Assembly: GCA_002690655.1 (NCBI GenBank)
Contig: NZFL01000008.1
Coordinates: 32,932-89,689, forward strand
Direction: 5' to 3'
DNA from: Pedosphaera sp.
GTDB taxonomy: Bacteria; Verrucomicrobiota; Verrucomicrobiia; Limisphaerales; AAA164-E04
DNA: 56,758 bases
How positions within the stretch are numbered: position 1 is the stretch's first letter; each line of letters opens with the position of its first letter. Position numbers and translations under genes: made by a program. The notes under the pieces are model-generated. The model made no database searches and was not told the DNA's origin. It was given only the letters and a program-made list of their open reading frames with translations. Shown here piece after piece: positions 9,062 to 17,960 of this stretch.

Positions 9062-10321
9062 ATGAGCATGACTAGCGAACAGATTTCATCAAGTCGAGCC
9101 CAGCTTCATGGAAAAGTGCAGCAAATAGTGCAATCCACTCCAGCCTTGGATATGCACACGCATTTGTATGACCCAGTATTTGGTGACCTTTTGCTTTATG
9201 GTATTGATGAACAACTCATTTATCACTATCTCGTTGCCGAAGCGTTTCGCAGCACTGACATGCCCTATGAAAAATTCTGGCAATTAGACAAGCAGGAACA
9301 GGCTGATCACGTATGGAAAACCTTATTCATGGATCGCTCTCCATTGAGTGAGGCATGCCGAGGCGTTTTGACTTCACTCAACAAGCTTGGGCTCGAAACC
9401 GGGGCCAATCAGCTTCCAGCCATACGTCAATGGTTTCGAGAACAACCGCTAGAAAGCTTTGTTTCCCAGTGCATGGATCTGGCTAATCTGCGTGCCATAT
9501 GCATGACTAATTCGCCTTTTGATCCTCAGGAAAAAAACGTTTGGGATCAAAATCCAACTCGCGACGAAAGGTTTCTCACTGGGCTTCGGCTCGATCCGCT
9601 CCTGCTTGACTGGAACAATGCGGGTAAGCATTTGAAGTCCTGGGGATATGAAGTTGACGAAAATTTAAGCGATTCTTCATGTCAGGAGATCATACGCTTC
9701 CTCAATGATTGGAAACAAAAAATAAACCCGCTTTATTTGATGGTTTCCTTGCCTCCAACCTTTTCCTATCCAGCCAATGACACGACCACCAAAATTTTGA
9801 AGGAAGCGGTGATTCCCTTCTGCCGTGATTCCGGGCTTCCATTGGCATTGATGATTGGGGTGAAGCGCGCAGTGAATCCAAGCTTGCAGTTGGCCGGTGA
9901 CGGATTGGGAAGAGCTGACCTGGTGGCATTGGAAAGCCTTTGCGCCGAGAACCAGGATGTGAAATTTCTGTGCACGGTGCTTTCCAGAGAGAATCAGCAG
10001 GAACTCTGTGTGATCGGCAGGAAATTCAGGAACCTGCACATATTCGGGTGCTGGTGGTTTACGAATATTCCTTCGATCATTGAGGAAATGACTCGTCTCA
10101 GACTGGAACTTCTGGGAACGAGCTTTACCGCTCAGCACTCGGACGCACGTGTATTGGATCAAGTTATTTACAAATGGAATCACTCCCGTCAGATCATGAT
10201 AGACGTATTGACGGACAAATATACTCACCTGAGTCAAACAGGTTGGCCCCTGACAGATCAAGCCATCCAGCGCGATGTGAATAATCTTCTGGGGGCCGGC
10301 TTCGAAGAATTTTGCCGCTAG
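9062..10321 (+). CDS. Glucuronate isomerase (UxaC)-like amidohydrolase-fold protein
   Basis: The start is taken as ATG 9062 (a second in-frame ATG is at 9068) rather than the upstream TTG 9023. The 419-residue product opens with 'PALDMHTHLYDPVFGDLLLYG', placing a metal-binding H32-x-H34 pair where UxaC and amidohydrolases have it. It continues with 'FWQLDKQEQADHVWKTLF' and 'SEACRGVLTSLNKLGL', blocks seen in UxaC-like proteins of Planctomycetes and Verrucomicrobia. UxaC interconverts glucuronate/fructuronate and galacturonate/tagaturonate. Divergence from classical UxaC makes the exact substrate uncertain. Its divergent partner is an enolase-superfamily enzyme, and a UxaE-type epimerase lies 12 kb downstream. 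It leads a run of same-strand genes up to 13.7 kb. Confidence 0.7.
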   Translation: MSMTSEQISSSRAQLHGKVQQIVQSTPALDMHTHLYDPVFGDLLLYGIDEQLIYHYLVAEAFRSTDMPYEKFWQLDKQEQADHVWKTLFMDRSPLSEACRGVLTSLNKLGLETGANQLPAIRQWFREQPLESFVSQCMDLANLRAICMTNSPFDPQEKNVWDQNPTRDERFLTGLRLDPLLLDWNNAGKHLKSWGYEVDENLSDSSCQEIIRFLNDWKQKINPLYLMVSLPPTFSYPANDTTTKILKEAVIPFCRDSGLPLALMIGVKRAVNPSLQLAGDGLGRADLVALESLCAENQDVKFLCTVLSRENQQELCVIGRKFRNLHIFGCWWFTNIPSIIEEMTRLRLELLGTSFTAQHSDARVLDQVIYKWNHSRQIMIDVLTDKYTHLSQTGWPLTDQAIQRDVNNLLGAGFEEFCR

Positions 10322-10383
10322 CTTTTAGTAGGTTTATTTACTTGAACCAAGATACAAATTTCTTAACCATACACGAGTCATTG

Positions 10384-11445
10384 ATGTCAACTGGTAAACC
10401 CATTCCCGATTCCTGTTCCCAAGATCAAGAGGACAATGCTTCTCTGGATCAGGATCATGCTGTACTGAGTGACGAGACAGATATCACCTCAACATTCAAA
10501 GAGGATGCCGAAGAAGAATTTTCTGAGCTTGAGGTTGGCGACGACAATGATAATTTTCAAAAAGCTTCCGTTCCCAGAGACTCATCAGCCACTGAAGAAT
10601 CATCGTCGCGTTCCAGAGAACGTTATGATGGTGATACCGCTTTTAAACTCTATTTGAGAGAAATCGGACAAGTCGCATTGCTCAAACCTCATGAGGAAAT
10701 TGAACTTGCCCTGCGTATTCAAAAAGGAGATGCCGAAGCTCGGGATCAAATGATCAAGGCAAATCTCAGGTTAGTGGTTAAAATAGCTCATGACTACGAA
10801 GGTCTTGGCTTGCCTTTGTTGGATCTGATCAATGAAGGCAACATTGGCTTGATGAAGGCGGTTGAAAGATTTGATCCGACCAAAGGAAGCAAGTTGTCCA
10901 CATACAGCGCTTGGTGGATCAAGCAATCCATCAAACGATCACTTGCCAATCAGGCGAAAACGATTCGCCTGCCAGTTCACTTGGTTGACAAGATATCAAA
11001 ACTCAAGCGCACAGCATTGAAACTTCAGGAAGCGATCGGCAGAGAGCCTACTGATGAGGAGTTGGCTGAGGAGTTGGAAATGGATCCTGGTCGCGTTGCC
11101 AGGCTGCGTAGAGCGGCCATTCGGCCTGCTTCGCTGGATTCACCTATTGGTGATGATCACAGCACTTTTGCTGAAATCATCAGTGATGAAAAGGCGCAGA
11201 ATCCCTACAAGCACCTCGAAGATAAAACGGTCACTGACATGTTGCACGATCTGGTCAAGACCCTGCCCCATCGCGAAGCCACTATTCTGGAATATCGGTT
11301 CGGACTGGATGGTGGATTAGAACGTACTCTTGAGGAAGTTGGGGAGCATTTTGGGGTGACTCGAGAACGCGTGAGGCAGATTCAAAATCTGGCACTTTCC
11401 AAAATGCGTAAGATGATTGAACACCTTGAATCTGTTCAAAAGTAA
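10384..11445 (+). CDS. Primary-type sigma factor (RpoD/SigA family)
   Basis: The first plausible ATG is 10384 (353 residues). The N-terminal ~75 residues are highly acidic and low in complexity. Then come region 1.2 ('LYLREIGQVALLKPHEEIELA'; key part YLREIGQVALL), region 2 ('NLRLVVKIAHDY', 'DLINEGNIGLMKAVERFDP', 'FSTY'-equivalent 'LSTYSAWWIKQSIKRSLA'), region 3 ('IGREPTDEELAEEL') and region 4 ('LPHREATILEYRFGL', 'TLEEVGEHFGVTRERVRQIQ'). All core-binding and -10/-35 recognition regions are present, as in group 1 or group 2 sigma factors. It lacks a long region 1.1/non-conserved insert, so it may be a secondary RpoD-like factor. apt follows after 18 bases. Confidence 0.92.
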   Translation: MSTGKPIPDSCSQDQEDNASLDQDHAVLSDETDITSTFKEDAEEEFSELEVGDDNDNFQKASVPRDSSATEESSSRSRERYDGDTAFKLYLREIGQVALLKPHEEIELALRIQKGDAEARDQMIKANLRLVVKIAHDYEGLGLPLLDLINEGNIGLMKAVERFDPTKGSKLSTYSAWWIKQSIKRSLANQAKTIRLPVHLVDKISKLKRTALKLQEAIGREPTDEELAEELEMDPGRVARLRRAAIRPASLDSPIGDDHSTFAEIISDEKAQNPYKHLEDKTVTDMLHDLVKTLPHREATILEYRFGLDGGLERTLEEVGEHFGVTRERVRQIQNLALSKMRKMIEHLESVQK

Positions 11446-11463
11446 CCTGGGATCACCTCATTC

Positions 11464-11991
11464 ATGAGCGTTTCAATTCAAGATCTAACGGAGGGTATTC
11501 GTAACATACCTGATTTCCCGAAGCCCGGAATACAGTTCAAAGATATCACGCCCGTTCTTGCTTCCCCCAAGCTCTTTCAAGGTGCGATTGATCATTTGAC
11601 AGCCCCTTTCCAACCCGGTGATATTGATGTTGTGGTTGGTGTAGATGCGCGAGGCTTTATCTTTGCAGCTGCAGCCGCCTTGCATTTGAAGGCTGGATTT
11701 GTTCCCGTGCGAAAGCAGGGCAAGTTGCCTTATGATACGCACGAAGAAAGTTATGATCTGGAATACGGCTCGAACACTTTAGCCATCCATACCGATGCGA
11801 TCGCAAAAGGGAGTCGAACGCTGTTGGTTGACGATTTACTTGCCACAGGTGGAACGGCCGTGGCTGCATTGAATCTTCTAAGCAGATTGGAGGTTCAATT
11901 GGTTGAGGCAGCCTTTTTGATCGAATTGGAATTCTTGAAGGGGCGGGATCTGCTTGGGAACACTCCAACACGTTCGATCATTACTTATTGA
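11464..11991 (+). CDS. apt: Adenine phosphoribosyltransferase
   Basis: This 175-residue enzyme salvages adenine: adenine + PRPP gives AMP + PPi, in the cytoplasm. Signature blocks are 'IPDFPKPGIQFKDITP' at residues 15-30, 'VGVDARGFIFAAA' and 'VRKQGKLPY' in the flexible loop, and the PRPP-binding 'LLVDDLLATGGTA' near 118-130. The length is normal. It lies 18 bases after the sigma factor gene, and its TGA overlaps the likely start of the glycosylase gene, so the three are probably co-transcribed. Confidence 0.95.
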   Translation: MSVSIQDLTEGIRNIPDFPKPGIQFKDITPVLASPKLFQGAIDHLTAPFQPGDIDVVVGVDARGFIFAAAAALHLKAGFVPVRKQGKLPYDTHEESYDLEYGSNTLAIHTDAIAKGSRTLLVDDLLATGGTAVAALNLLSRLEVQLVEAAFLIELEFLKGRDLLGNTPTRSIITY

Positions 11992-12899
11992 CGGTGATTG
12001 CGCAGCGACGTCTCCAATTCAAAGACTCATATGATCTGAAAAGAACGATTGAGTCCGGGCAGGCTTTTCACTGGTTCCCATCCGGCGAAAGTTCCTGGGA
12101 AACGGCTTGGCGTGGTTCTTATTTAGGAGTGAAGCAAATCACTTCTTCTGAGATAGCCTTCGAGACAAACTCAACGGAAACGGATGCTCTCTCTCAAGTT
12201 GCTGATTATTTTCAGTGTCATATTGATGTCTCATCCATCCTTGATACGTTTCCAAAGGATTCCTTAACGGGAAAAGCACTTGATTGTTGTTTGGGGTTGA
12301 GATTGCTCAGGCAGGACCCCTGGCTTTGCCTAGCCTCATTCATTCTCTCATCAACTAAACAGATCACTCAAATCAAAGAAATTGTCCAGCTCATGTCCTG
12401 TCAATTGGGAGTATCCATTTCAACTCCTGGTAGCACCCGAAGGGTTTACACCTTTCCTGAGCCAAAAGACATTGTAAGAGCAGGGGAGTCGGCGATACGG
12501 AAATGTAAAGCTGGTTTCCGGGCCAAGTATATTTATCGATGTGCGCAGGAAATTGAGTCAGGGCGTTTCGATCTTGAAGCGGTGAGATTACTTTCTCTGG
12601 ACGAAGCAAGAGAGAGCCTGACGTCATTGCCTGGAGTAGGGCCAAAGATAGCAGATTGTGTGTTACTTTTTGCTTATGGTTTTTCACGTGCATTCCCTAT
12701 TGATGTTTGGGTTCAGAGAGTGCTGCAGGATTATTATTTAGGCGGCAAGAAGGTTTCACACCGTGAGATGCGCCAGTTTGTTGACGGCTATTTCGGTGCC
12801 AACGCCGGGTTTGCACAGCAGTATTTATTTGATTATATTCGCAGTCTATCCAAACCGGATTGGGCGGCCCTGGTTGCGAACAGTCCGTTTGGTAAGTGA
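11988..12899 (+). CDS. 8-oxoguanine DNA glycosylase/AP lyase, OGG1 type
   Basis: This 303-residue base-excision repair enzyme removes oxidised guanine from DNA. The N-terminal block 'RTIESGQAFHWFPSGE' matches OGG1's lesion-binding domain. The helix-hairpin-helix is 'LTSLPGVGPKIADCVLLFAYG' (in part: LPGVGPKIADC). It carries the catalytic Lys220, and 'FPIDVWVQRVL' carries Asp239, the pair used for Schiff-base chemistry. OGG1-type enzymes are less common in bacteria than MutM, but are found in several phyla. No ATG is available: TTG 11988, overlapping the apt stop, or GTG 11994 must be the start, consistent with translational coupling. Confidence 0.9.
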   Translation: MTVIAQRRLQFKDSYDLKRTIESGQAFHWFPSGESSWETAWRGSYLGVKQITSSEIAFETNSTETDALSQVADYFQCHIDVSSILDTFPKDSLTGKALDCCLGLRLLRQDPWLCLASFILSSTKQITQIKEIVQLMSCQLGVSISTPGSTRRVYTFPEPKDIVRAGESAIRKCKAGFRAKYIYRCAQEIESGRFDLEAVRLLSLDEARESLTSLPGVGPKIADCVLLFAYGFSRAFPIDVWVQRVLQDYYLGGKKVSHREMRQFVDGYFGANAGFAQQYLFDYIRSLSKPDWAALVANSPFGK

Positions 12900-12933
12900 G
12901 TGATCATTTTCAAGGTAAGCAATCATCCAGGTC

Positions 12934-13275
12934 ATGCCCCATACCATTATAGAAACGAAGTTCAACAATGAGGAATCCATTGGCTTTGTGATCAAGTCTA
13001 CTCCTGATTCCAATGCTTTTAAGAGAGGGACATCACTGATACGCGAAGCGCTGGATTCAGGGGCATCTGTATACGTATACTTGCTTGATGATGCTGTCGA
13101 AGATCTCAGGGGAAACAGTTTCCAAACTCTCCAAAAGCTTGGTGCCAAGGTTTGTGTGTGTGCTCTTGCTTTGGATGAAAAAGGGATCGAATGCCCGGAT
13201 TCGATGGTCCCATCTGGTTTGACGATGATGTCAGATATTATGCTGCATTCACATAGGGTGTTTTTATTTAATTAA
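12934..13275 (+). CDS. Small DsrE-like protein
   Basis: This 113-residue protein has the alternating beta-alpha pattern of the DsrE/DsrF fold: 'IGFVIKSTPDSNAFKRGTSLIREALDSGASVYVYLLDDAV' (in part: IREALDSGASVYVYLLDDAV). It then has 'LGAKVCVCALALDEKGI', with cysteines near the position of the sulfur-carrying Cys in DsrE/TusD proteins. DsrE-family proteins act as cytoplasmic sulfur-transfer subunits. The family call rests on pattern only. A second protein of the same general look follows 8 bases later; such proteins often form heteromers. Confidence 0.5.
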   Translation: MPHTIIETKFNNEESIGFVIKSTPDSNAFKRGTSLIREALDSGASVYVYLLDDAVEDLRGNSFQTLQKLGAKVCVCALALDEKGIECPDSMVPSGLTMMSDIMLHSHRVFLFN

Positions 13276-13283
13276 CATTTACA

Positions 13284-13709
13284 ATGAGTCAGCATACTTC
13301 ATCAGTTCACCGGCCGGATCCAATACCCCATTGTCTGATTGTTATTTCAGGAGATCCGAGAAACGATGAAGCATCGTTGGAGGGGATGCGGTGCGCACTT
13401 GTTTTGGCTGCTGATTCAAGATGGAAGCTGACCGTCGGATTTTGCGAAGATGCGCTGGGATTTGTTCGGGTTGTATCAGGCAATCCATATCCGGAGGAAG
13501 CATTCTCTCACCCCATACTCAAGCAGTGGAGCCAGCAGCCGGGAAAATGGTGCTATCTTTCACAGGCTCGGGCCGACGGTGAGATCGAAATTCCTGAGAG
13601 AGCATTGAGTGCCAGTGAGTGGCTTCAGATGGGAATCCTGCAATCGCATGTTTTTTACTTCGGGATCCAAGCCGATGGAAAGCGATCTACTATTTCCGGC
13701 TATTCATGA
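13284..13709 (+). CDS. Putative DsrE-like partner protein
   Basis: This 141-residue protein is not confidently recognised. 'CLIVISGDPRNDEASLEGMRCALVLAADSRWKLTVGFCEDAL' (in part: EGMRCALVLAADSRWKLTVGF) resembles the first half of a DsrE fold, where a helix follows the first strand and the second strand leads into 'FCEDAL'. It begins 8 bases after the preceding DsrE-like gene, which supports a paired role. Its last 20 bases overlap the 3' end of the convergent gene at 13690. The function is unknown. Confidence 0.4.
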   Translation: MSQHTSSVHRPDPIPHCLIVISGDPRNDEASLEGMRCALVLAADSRWKLTVGFCEDALGFVRVVSGNPYPEEAFSHPILKQWSQQPGKWCYLSQARADGEIEIPERALSASEWLQMGILQSHVFYFGIQADGKRSTISGYS

Positions 13710-14397
13710 GCTCATCTATCGTTCCGCCTGAACCTATCAGAATAACTTTACTCTCTTGCACGGTGAATGAGCGAACATGTTTGAACACGGACGCGAATTC
13801 GCTGCCGAATACGTCCTCACGAAGCACGTTTTGGTCGATGAGTTTTGGCTTTATATAGGATGGTAGGTCTTTGCCCTTAACCGTCATCTCCTTGAGGTAG
13901 AGTCCCAATTTTCCTCCACTGATCTTGGCAGTGACTCTCACATCTGTAATCAGGTATCTGCCACCCAGAGCATCAATTTCCTCTAAAACTGGATGGATCT
14001 CTTTCAAAAGTTCCGTCGGTATGCTGGCAATACCACTTAGAACGTTACTTTCTATGTTGAAGCGGATCATTTCTTTGACGCTGATAAATTGAGATGAGTG
14101 CTCTAACAAAGTATTGAGCTCAGGCGTTTCCAGTTCGAATGGTTCTGTGGGAATCCCCAGTTCGGCCCTTGTGAGAAATTTTTCGAAATCATTAAGAAGC
14201 CTTGCGATTTCATCATCGCTGAGACTGCTTGGTTCATAATAGGCTGGCTGGTCATCAGTCATACCTTTTACGGCGTAGTTTGCCGCCAGCTTTGCACCAA
14301 AAAAGAACATTACACCAGTCAGGATGAGGGCGCATATGACTCCTAGACAGCCAAAACCCAGGCATCCTAATTTTGAGTGGCTATTTTTGTTATTCAT
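13690..14397 (-). CDS. One-helix membrane-anchored protein, paralogue of the next gene
   Basis: The start is ATG 14397 (MNNKNSHSK), chosen over 14433 because it places a basic/polar stretch just before the membrane segment 'LGFGCLGVICALILTGVMFFFGA' (in part: GVICALILTGVMFFF). The remaining ~195 residues are predicted outside or in the periplasm and match no family I know. The gene at 14774 encodes the same architecture with related segments: an acidic linker then 'LSDDEIARLLNDFEKFL' against 'LGPEESAILEKKFNSFF', then 'MIRFNIES' against 'KIRFTIEG', then 'YLKEMTVKGKDLPSYI' against 'YVKSMTIKNKRVPASL'. The pair therefore arose by duplication. It overlaps the end of the convergent DsrE-like gene by 20 bases. 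Confidence 0.65.
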   Translation of the reverse strand: MNNKNSHSKLGCLGFGCLGVICALILTGVMFFFGAKLAANYAVKGMTDDQPAYYEPSSLSDDEIARLLNDFEKFLTRAELGIPTEPFELETPELNTLLEHSSQFISVKEMIRFNIESNVLSGIASIPTELLKEIHPVLEEIDALGGRYLITDVRVTAKISGGKLGLYLKEMTVKGKDLPSYIKPKLIDQNVLREDVFGSEFASVFKHVRSFTVQESKVILIGSGGTIDELMNSRK

Positions 14398-14773
14398 GAT
14401 GTCGCTGAATTCCAAGTAGACAGGGTAAGGCAAGGAACCTATTGTTTCCCTGCAAATTAATGCAATCTCTTTTTGCCATTGAAGTGTGAGCGGCTCATGT
14501 GAAAATGGTTTCGTGAGCAGGCAATGATTATGATTCAGATTGAGGGAACAAACGAATTTTTTGCCCCCATGGCTAATCGACGCAGGCGACTACAAGGCCA
14601 CAGTTTTGAACTATTTCATAAAACAACCTATCTCAGGCAGTTGCCCCAATAACATGCGCGCGCAGGTTATCTGGAGGGGAATGAGCTGATTGCAAGACAT
14701 GTTTAGAAATTTCATCTACCGAATGAATTAGTATGCAGCAAGGTCGAAACAGCTAGGCTCATGTTTTCATTCC
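14398..14773. other. Non-coding gap between two paralogous genes
   Basis: These 376 bases separate the two paralogues on the minus strand and should hold the promoter of the downstream copy. A 42-codon frame at 14524-14652 on the plus strand is open, but it has no recognisable features and was not accepted as a gene. No repeats or strong stems were seen. Confidence 0.5.
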
Positions 14774-15442
14774 CTACTTGGTGATGCTGCCGGGTTTTGT
14801 GAAAATGATGTTTCCGTTTTGGATTTTTATATCTCCTATTTTTTTGAGTCGATTTGCTAATGGGCCTGCTTCGAGTAAATTTCGACCTTGAATATTGGAC
14901 AGGAGGCTTGCGGGGACTCGTTTGTTTTTAATAGTCATACTTTTTACATAAGCACCCACTGACTTACCGGTGGAGCGGAAATCAATGACAGCATCTGTGT
15001 TGATATATTTTCCCTGCAACATACCCTGAGGAAGGTCAGGATACATTTTTTTGAAATCATCCATCGGCAAGCTTAACTGGGTCTTCATTTGACTACCCTC
15101 AATCGTAAAGCGAATCTTGTCCTTAATATCCGAGAATTCAGGGTCATTGGCTACAAGATGGTTGATTTCGTCACTATTCATTGCAAGAGAATTTTTGGTA
15201 AGGTCGCCTCCTTCTCCGTTGAAAAAAGAATTAAACTTTTTTTCCAGAATTGCGGACTCTTCAGGACCCAAGGTCGACTCCGAAAAAGCCGTAGGATTTT
15301 CATCAGCGAATTGTTCCATGGCATAGTCCAATGCGTATTTGCCTCCAAAGACAATTGCCAAGCCGATTACAATTAAAACAAGGAATGTGCCAAAGCATCC
15401 AATGACCATGTATTTTAAATAGGTACGGCCTTGGTTGCTCAT
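14774..15442 (-). CDS. One-helix membrane-anchored protein, paralogue of the previous gene
   Basis: This 222-residue protein has a single N-terminal membrane segment ('YMVIGCFGTFLVLIVIGLAIVFGG'; in part IGCFGTFLVLIVIGLAIVF) followed by a soluble domain. It shares motif order with the gene at 13690-14397: an acidic linker, 'IRFTIEG', a block on 'Y(I/L)..TD' ('GKYINTDAVIDF' against 'GRYLITDVRVTA') and 'VKSMTIKNKRVP'. The conserved tail '..GDIKIQNGNIIFTKPGSI' resembles '..RSFTVQESKVILIGSGGTI'. The family is unknown and may be lineage-specific. It is divergent from the DUF192 gene. Confidence 0.7.
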   Translation of the reverse strand: MSNQGRTYLKYMVIGCFGTFLVLIVIGLAIVFGGKYALDYAMEQFADENPTAFSESTLGPEESAILEKKFNSFFNGEGGDLTKNSLAMNSDEINHLVANDPEFSDIKDKIRFTIEGSQMKTQLSLPMDDFKKMYPDLPQGMLQGKYINTDAVIDFRSTGKSVGAYVKSMTIKNKRVPASLLSNIQGRNLLEAGPLANRLKKIGDIKIQNGNIIFTKPGSITK

Positions 15443-15659
15443 TGTGATTCCTTTAAAAATATCTCATTTCTAGACACAAATTCACGGTAGTAAACCGTAT
15501 TTGTTTGTAAATCATTTTCCAAACCTTCCATTTCCACCCGAAGTTCATTTTTCTTTTCACCTGTTTGTCGGAATGGTTGATTGACGTCAGGAATGAGGGC
15601 AAATCAGCGCCACGCCGCAATTGACAAATATAAGATTTCGTAGATGAATGGATCAGCAC

Positions 15660-16205
15660 ATGAAAACTCGAAGGTGGTATTATTTTTTCTGGTCATTAAT
15701 TGTCTTTTCAGCTGCCGGTTGTGGTCAGGGGACTCTAGTGACTACCGCGGCCCCGGATGACTCTGCGGCAGAACCGTCAGAGCGTGTTCTCCATATGGAC
15801 CACGCGCAACCAAAGCTGACAACCCTCAAGCTATATCTTGCTGACAAAACTGTCATAGCTGAAGTAGCCAAAACCATCACGGAAATTGCCACAGGGATGA
15901 TGTTTCGGGAATCCATGGGCGAAAACGAAGGTATGTTGTTCGTGTTTGGACGTCCGCACCAGACATCTTTCTACATGAAGAACACCATTGTCCCACTGTC
16001 AGGAGCGTATATAGATTCCGAAGGTAAGATTTTGGAGATTCATAAAATGGAGCCGCACAATCAGGCGGGCATACCATCCAAAAAAGACAACATTCAATTC
16101 GTGCTGGAAATGAATCAAGGTTGGTTTGAAAAAAACGGCATCAATGTAGGGACACGTATTGTCAGCGAGAGAGGTCCGTTGGGAAAAACCTTCTTTGGTC
16201 GTTGA
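15660..16205 (+). CDS. DUF192 lipoprotein
   Basis: The start is ATG 15660 (an in-frame ATG at 15648 would add four residues). An N-terminal hydrophobic stretch ends in a lipobox 'FSAAGC', so the protein is probably lipid-anchored outside the cytoplasmic membrane. The DUF192 domain follows: 'AEVAKTITEIATGMMFRESMGENEGMLFVF' (in part: TGMMFRESMGENEGMLFVF), 'TSFYMKNTIVPLSGAYID' and 'GKILEIHKMEP'. These are the family's hallmark blocks. DUF192 proteins are small beta-rich domains with no settled function. nadE follows after 35 bases on the same strand. Confidence 0.9.
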   Translation: MKTRRWYYFFWSLIVFSAAGCGQGTLVTTAAPDDSAAEPSERVLHMDHAQPKLTTLKLYLADKTVIAEVAKTITEIATGMMFRESMGENEGMLFVFGRPHQTSFYMKNTIVPLSGAYIDSEGKILEIHKMEPHNQAGIPSKKDNIQFVLEMNQGWFEKNGINVGTRIVSERGPLGKTFFGR

Positions 16206-16240
16206 TCAGTTATTTTTTGATTAAGGATTCCGAATAGTTC

Positions 16241-17887
16241 ATGAAGTTTCTTCTAGCTCAACTGAATGCCACGGTAGGCGACATTGCAGGCAATGCACAA
16301 TTAATCCTGAATGCTTACCATGAGGGTGTTCAAGAAGGGCTTGATCTGGTCGTTTGTCCTGAATTAATGCTCACAGGCTACCCTCCCCGGGATTTGCTTC
16401 TGAAGCCAAAATTTGTCGATGAGAATCTCGCAGCACTGCAGCGACTGGCTGCTCAAACGTCGGGGACCGGATTGCTGGTAGGTTTTGTTTCCCGTAACGA
16501 CTCCGGTGAAGGGCGTGAATTATACAATTCAGTGGCCTTGTTGCATGAAGGCAACATAAAGGACATCCGACATAAAACATTACTACCTACTTATGATGTT
16601 TTTGATGAGGAACGATATTTTGAACCCGCACTTGCCAATGAGCCTATTTTTTTCAAAAAGCACACTCTGGGCGTAACAATATGTGAAGATGCATGGAATG
16701 ATGAGGATTTTGGCGTTCATGGTCGTTATATGACCAATCCACTGGAGCAACTTGCCAGAAAAGGTTGTGATTTTCTGATCAACGTATCCGCTTCCCCATG
16801 GTTCCTCGGAAAAAACCGAGTTCGTCAATCCTTGCTTTCAAGTCAGGCAAAACGTCTTGGGACCGCATTGCTTTACTGTAATATGGTAGGCGGAAATGAT
16901 GAGTTGGTGTTTGATGGTGGTTCTCTCGTGGTGGGTGCTGACGGAGATATCAAACTTGAAGGTAAATTGTTTCAATCGCAGAATTTAATTGTCAATCCCA
17001 CGGTTTTCACTCTCGAAGCAAAAAAGAATCATGCGCTGATAGATGAAGAAAAGATTTTCAAGGCACTCAGTCTGGGAGTGAAAGATTATGTGGAGAAGTG
17101 TGGTTTTAAATCTGTGCTTCTGGGTTTGTCTGGTGGGATCGATTCAGCTTTGACAGCGGTTGTTGCCGTGGATGCATTGGGTGCTTCAAATGTAAGAGGT
17201 GTTGCCATGCCTTCCGAATTTTCATCTCAAGGCAGTAAAGACGATGCAAGGGAATTGGCCGATCACCTAGGTATCCAATATGATGAAATCCCCATTCAAT
17301 CGGGCTTTGAATCGATCAAACAATCCTTGAGTCCAGTCTTTCTTGGGTTGAAAGATGATGTGGCTGAGGAAAATATGCAGGCGAGACTCCGAGGTGTGAT
17401 ACTGATGGGAATGTCCAATAAATTTGGTTCGCTGCTACTGACGACGGGAAATAAAAGTGAATTGGCAGTAGGTTACTGTACCTTGTATGGTGACATGTGC
17501 GGAGGTCTGGCAGTGCTGAGTGATTTACCCAAAACCATGGTTTATCGACTTTCTGAATGGGTTAACCGTCACCAGGTTGTCATTCCCGTGAGCACGCTGA
17601 CAAAACCACCTTCTGCTGAATTACGTCCAGACCAAACAGACCAGGATAGCCTGCCTGATTACGAGATCCTTGATGCGATCCTTCAGGCTTACGTGGTTGA
17701 TCACCGCTCTGCCGGCGAGATAGTTTCAATGGGTTATGATCAAGCCATTGTCGCCAGGATCATCAGGCTCATTGATCTGAACGAATACAAGCGTCGGCAA
17801 TCTGCACCAGGGCTGAAAGTGACCACGCGGGCTTTTGGCATGGGGCGCCGTGTACCTATTGCTCAGCGGTATCGGGATAAGCCCTGA
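16241..17887 (+). CDS. nadE: Glutamine-dependent NAD+ synthetase
   Basis: This 548-residue two-domain enzyme makes the last step of NAD biosynthesis: deamido-NAD + ATP + glutamine gives NAD. The N-terminal nitrilase-type glutaminase domain (1-260) has the triad Glu41 ('CPELMLTGYPPRD'), Lys112 ('RHKTLLPTYDVFDE') and Cys148 ('VTICEDAW'). The C-terminal synthetase domain has the ATP pyrophosphatase P-loop 'LGLSGGIDSALTA' and 'LLLTTGNKSELAVGYCTLYGD' (in part: TTGNKSELAVGY). Length and domain order are standard. Confidence 0.97.
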   Translation: MKFLLAQLNATVGDIAGNAQLILNAYHEGVQEGLDLVVCPELMLTGYPPRDLLLKPKFVDENLAALQRLAAQTSGTGLLVGFVSRNDSGEGRELYNSVALLHEGNIKDIRHKTLLPTYDVFDEERYFEPALANEPIFFKKHTLGVTICEDAWNDEDFGVHGRYMTNPLEQLARKGCDFLINVSASPWFLGKNRVRQSLLSSQAKRLGTALLYCNMVGGNDELVFDGGSLVVGADGDIKLEGKLFQSQNLIVNPTVFTLEAKKNHALIDEEKIFKALSLGVKDYVEKCGFKSVLLGLSGGIDSALTAVVAVDALGASNVRGVAMPSEFSSQGSKDDARELADHLGIQYDEIPIQSGFESIKQSLSPVFLGLKDDVAEENMQARLRGVILMGMSNKFGSLLLTTGNKSELAVGYCTLYGDMCGGLAVLSDLPKTMVYRLSEWVNRHQVVIPVSTLTKPPSAELRPDQTDQDSLPDYEILDAILQAYVVDHRSAGEIVSMGYDQAIVARIIRLIDLNEYKRRQSAPGLKVTTRAFGMGRRVPIAQRYRDKP

Positions 17888-17960
17888 TTGGGTTTTTCCG
17901 GGCTAAAGTGGGTGTACTGCGGTAAAGGACCAAGCTTGAAAAGTGACAAAGATTTAATTT

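Noticed and set aside
14524..14652. 42-codon plus-strand frame in the gap between the two paralogues
   Set aside because: Arg-rich and low in complexity, with no ribosome-binding site and no neighbour it could be coupled to.
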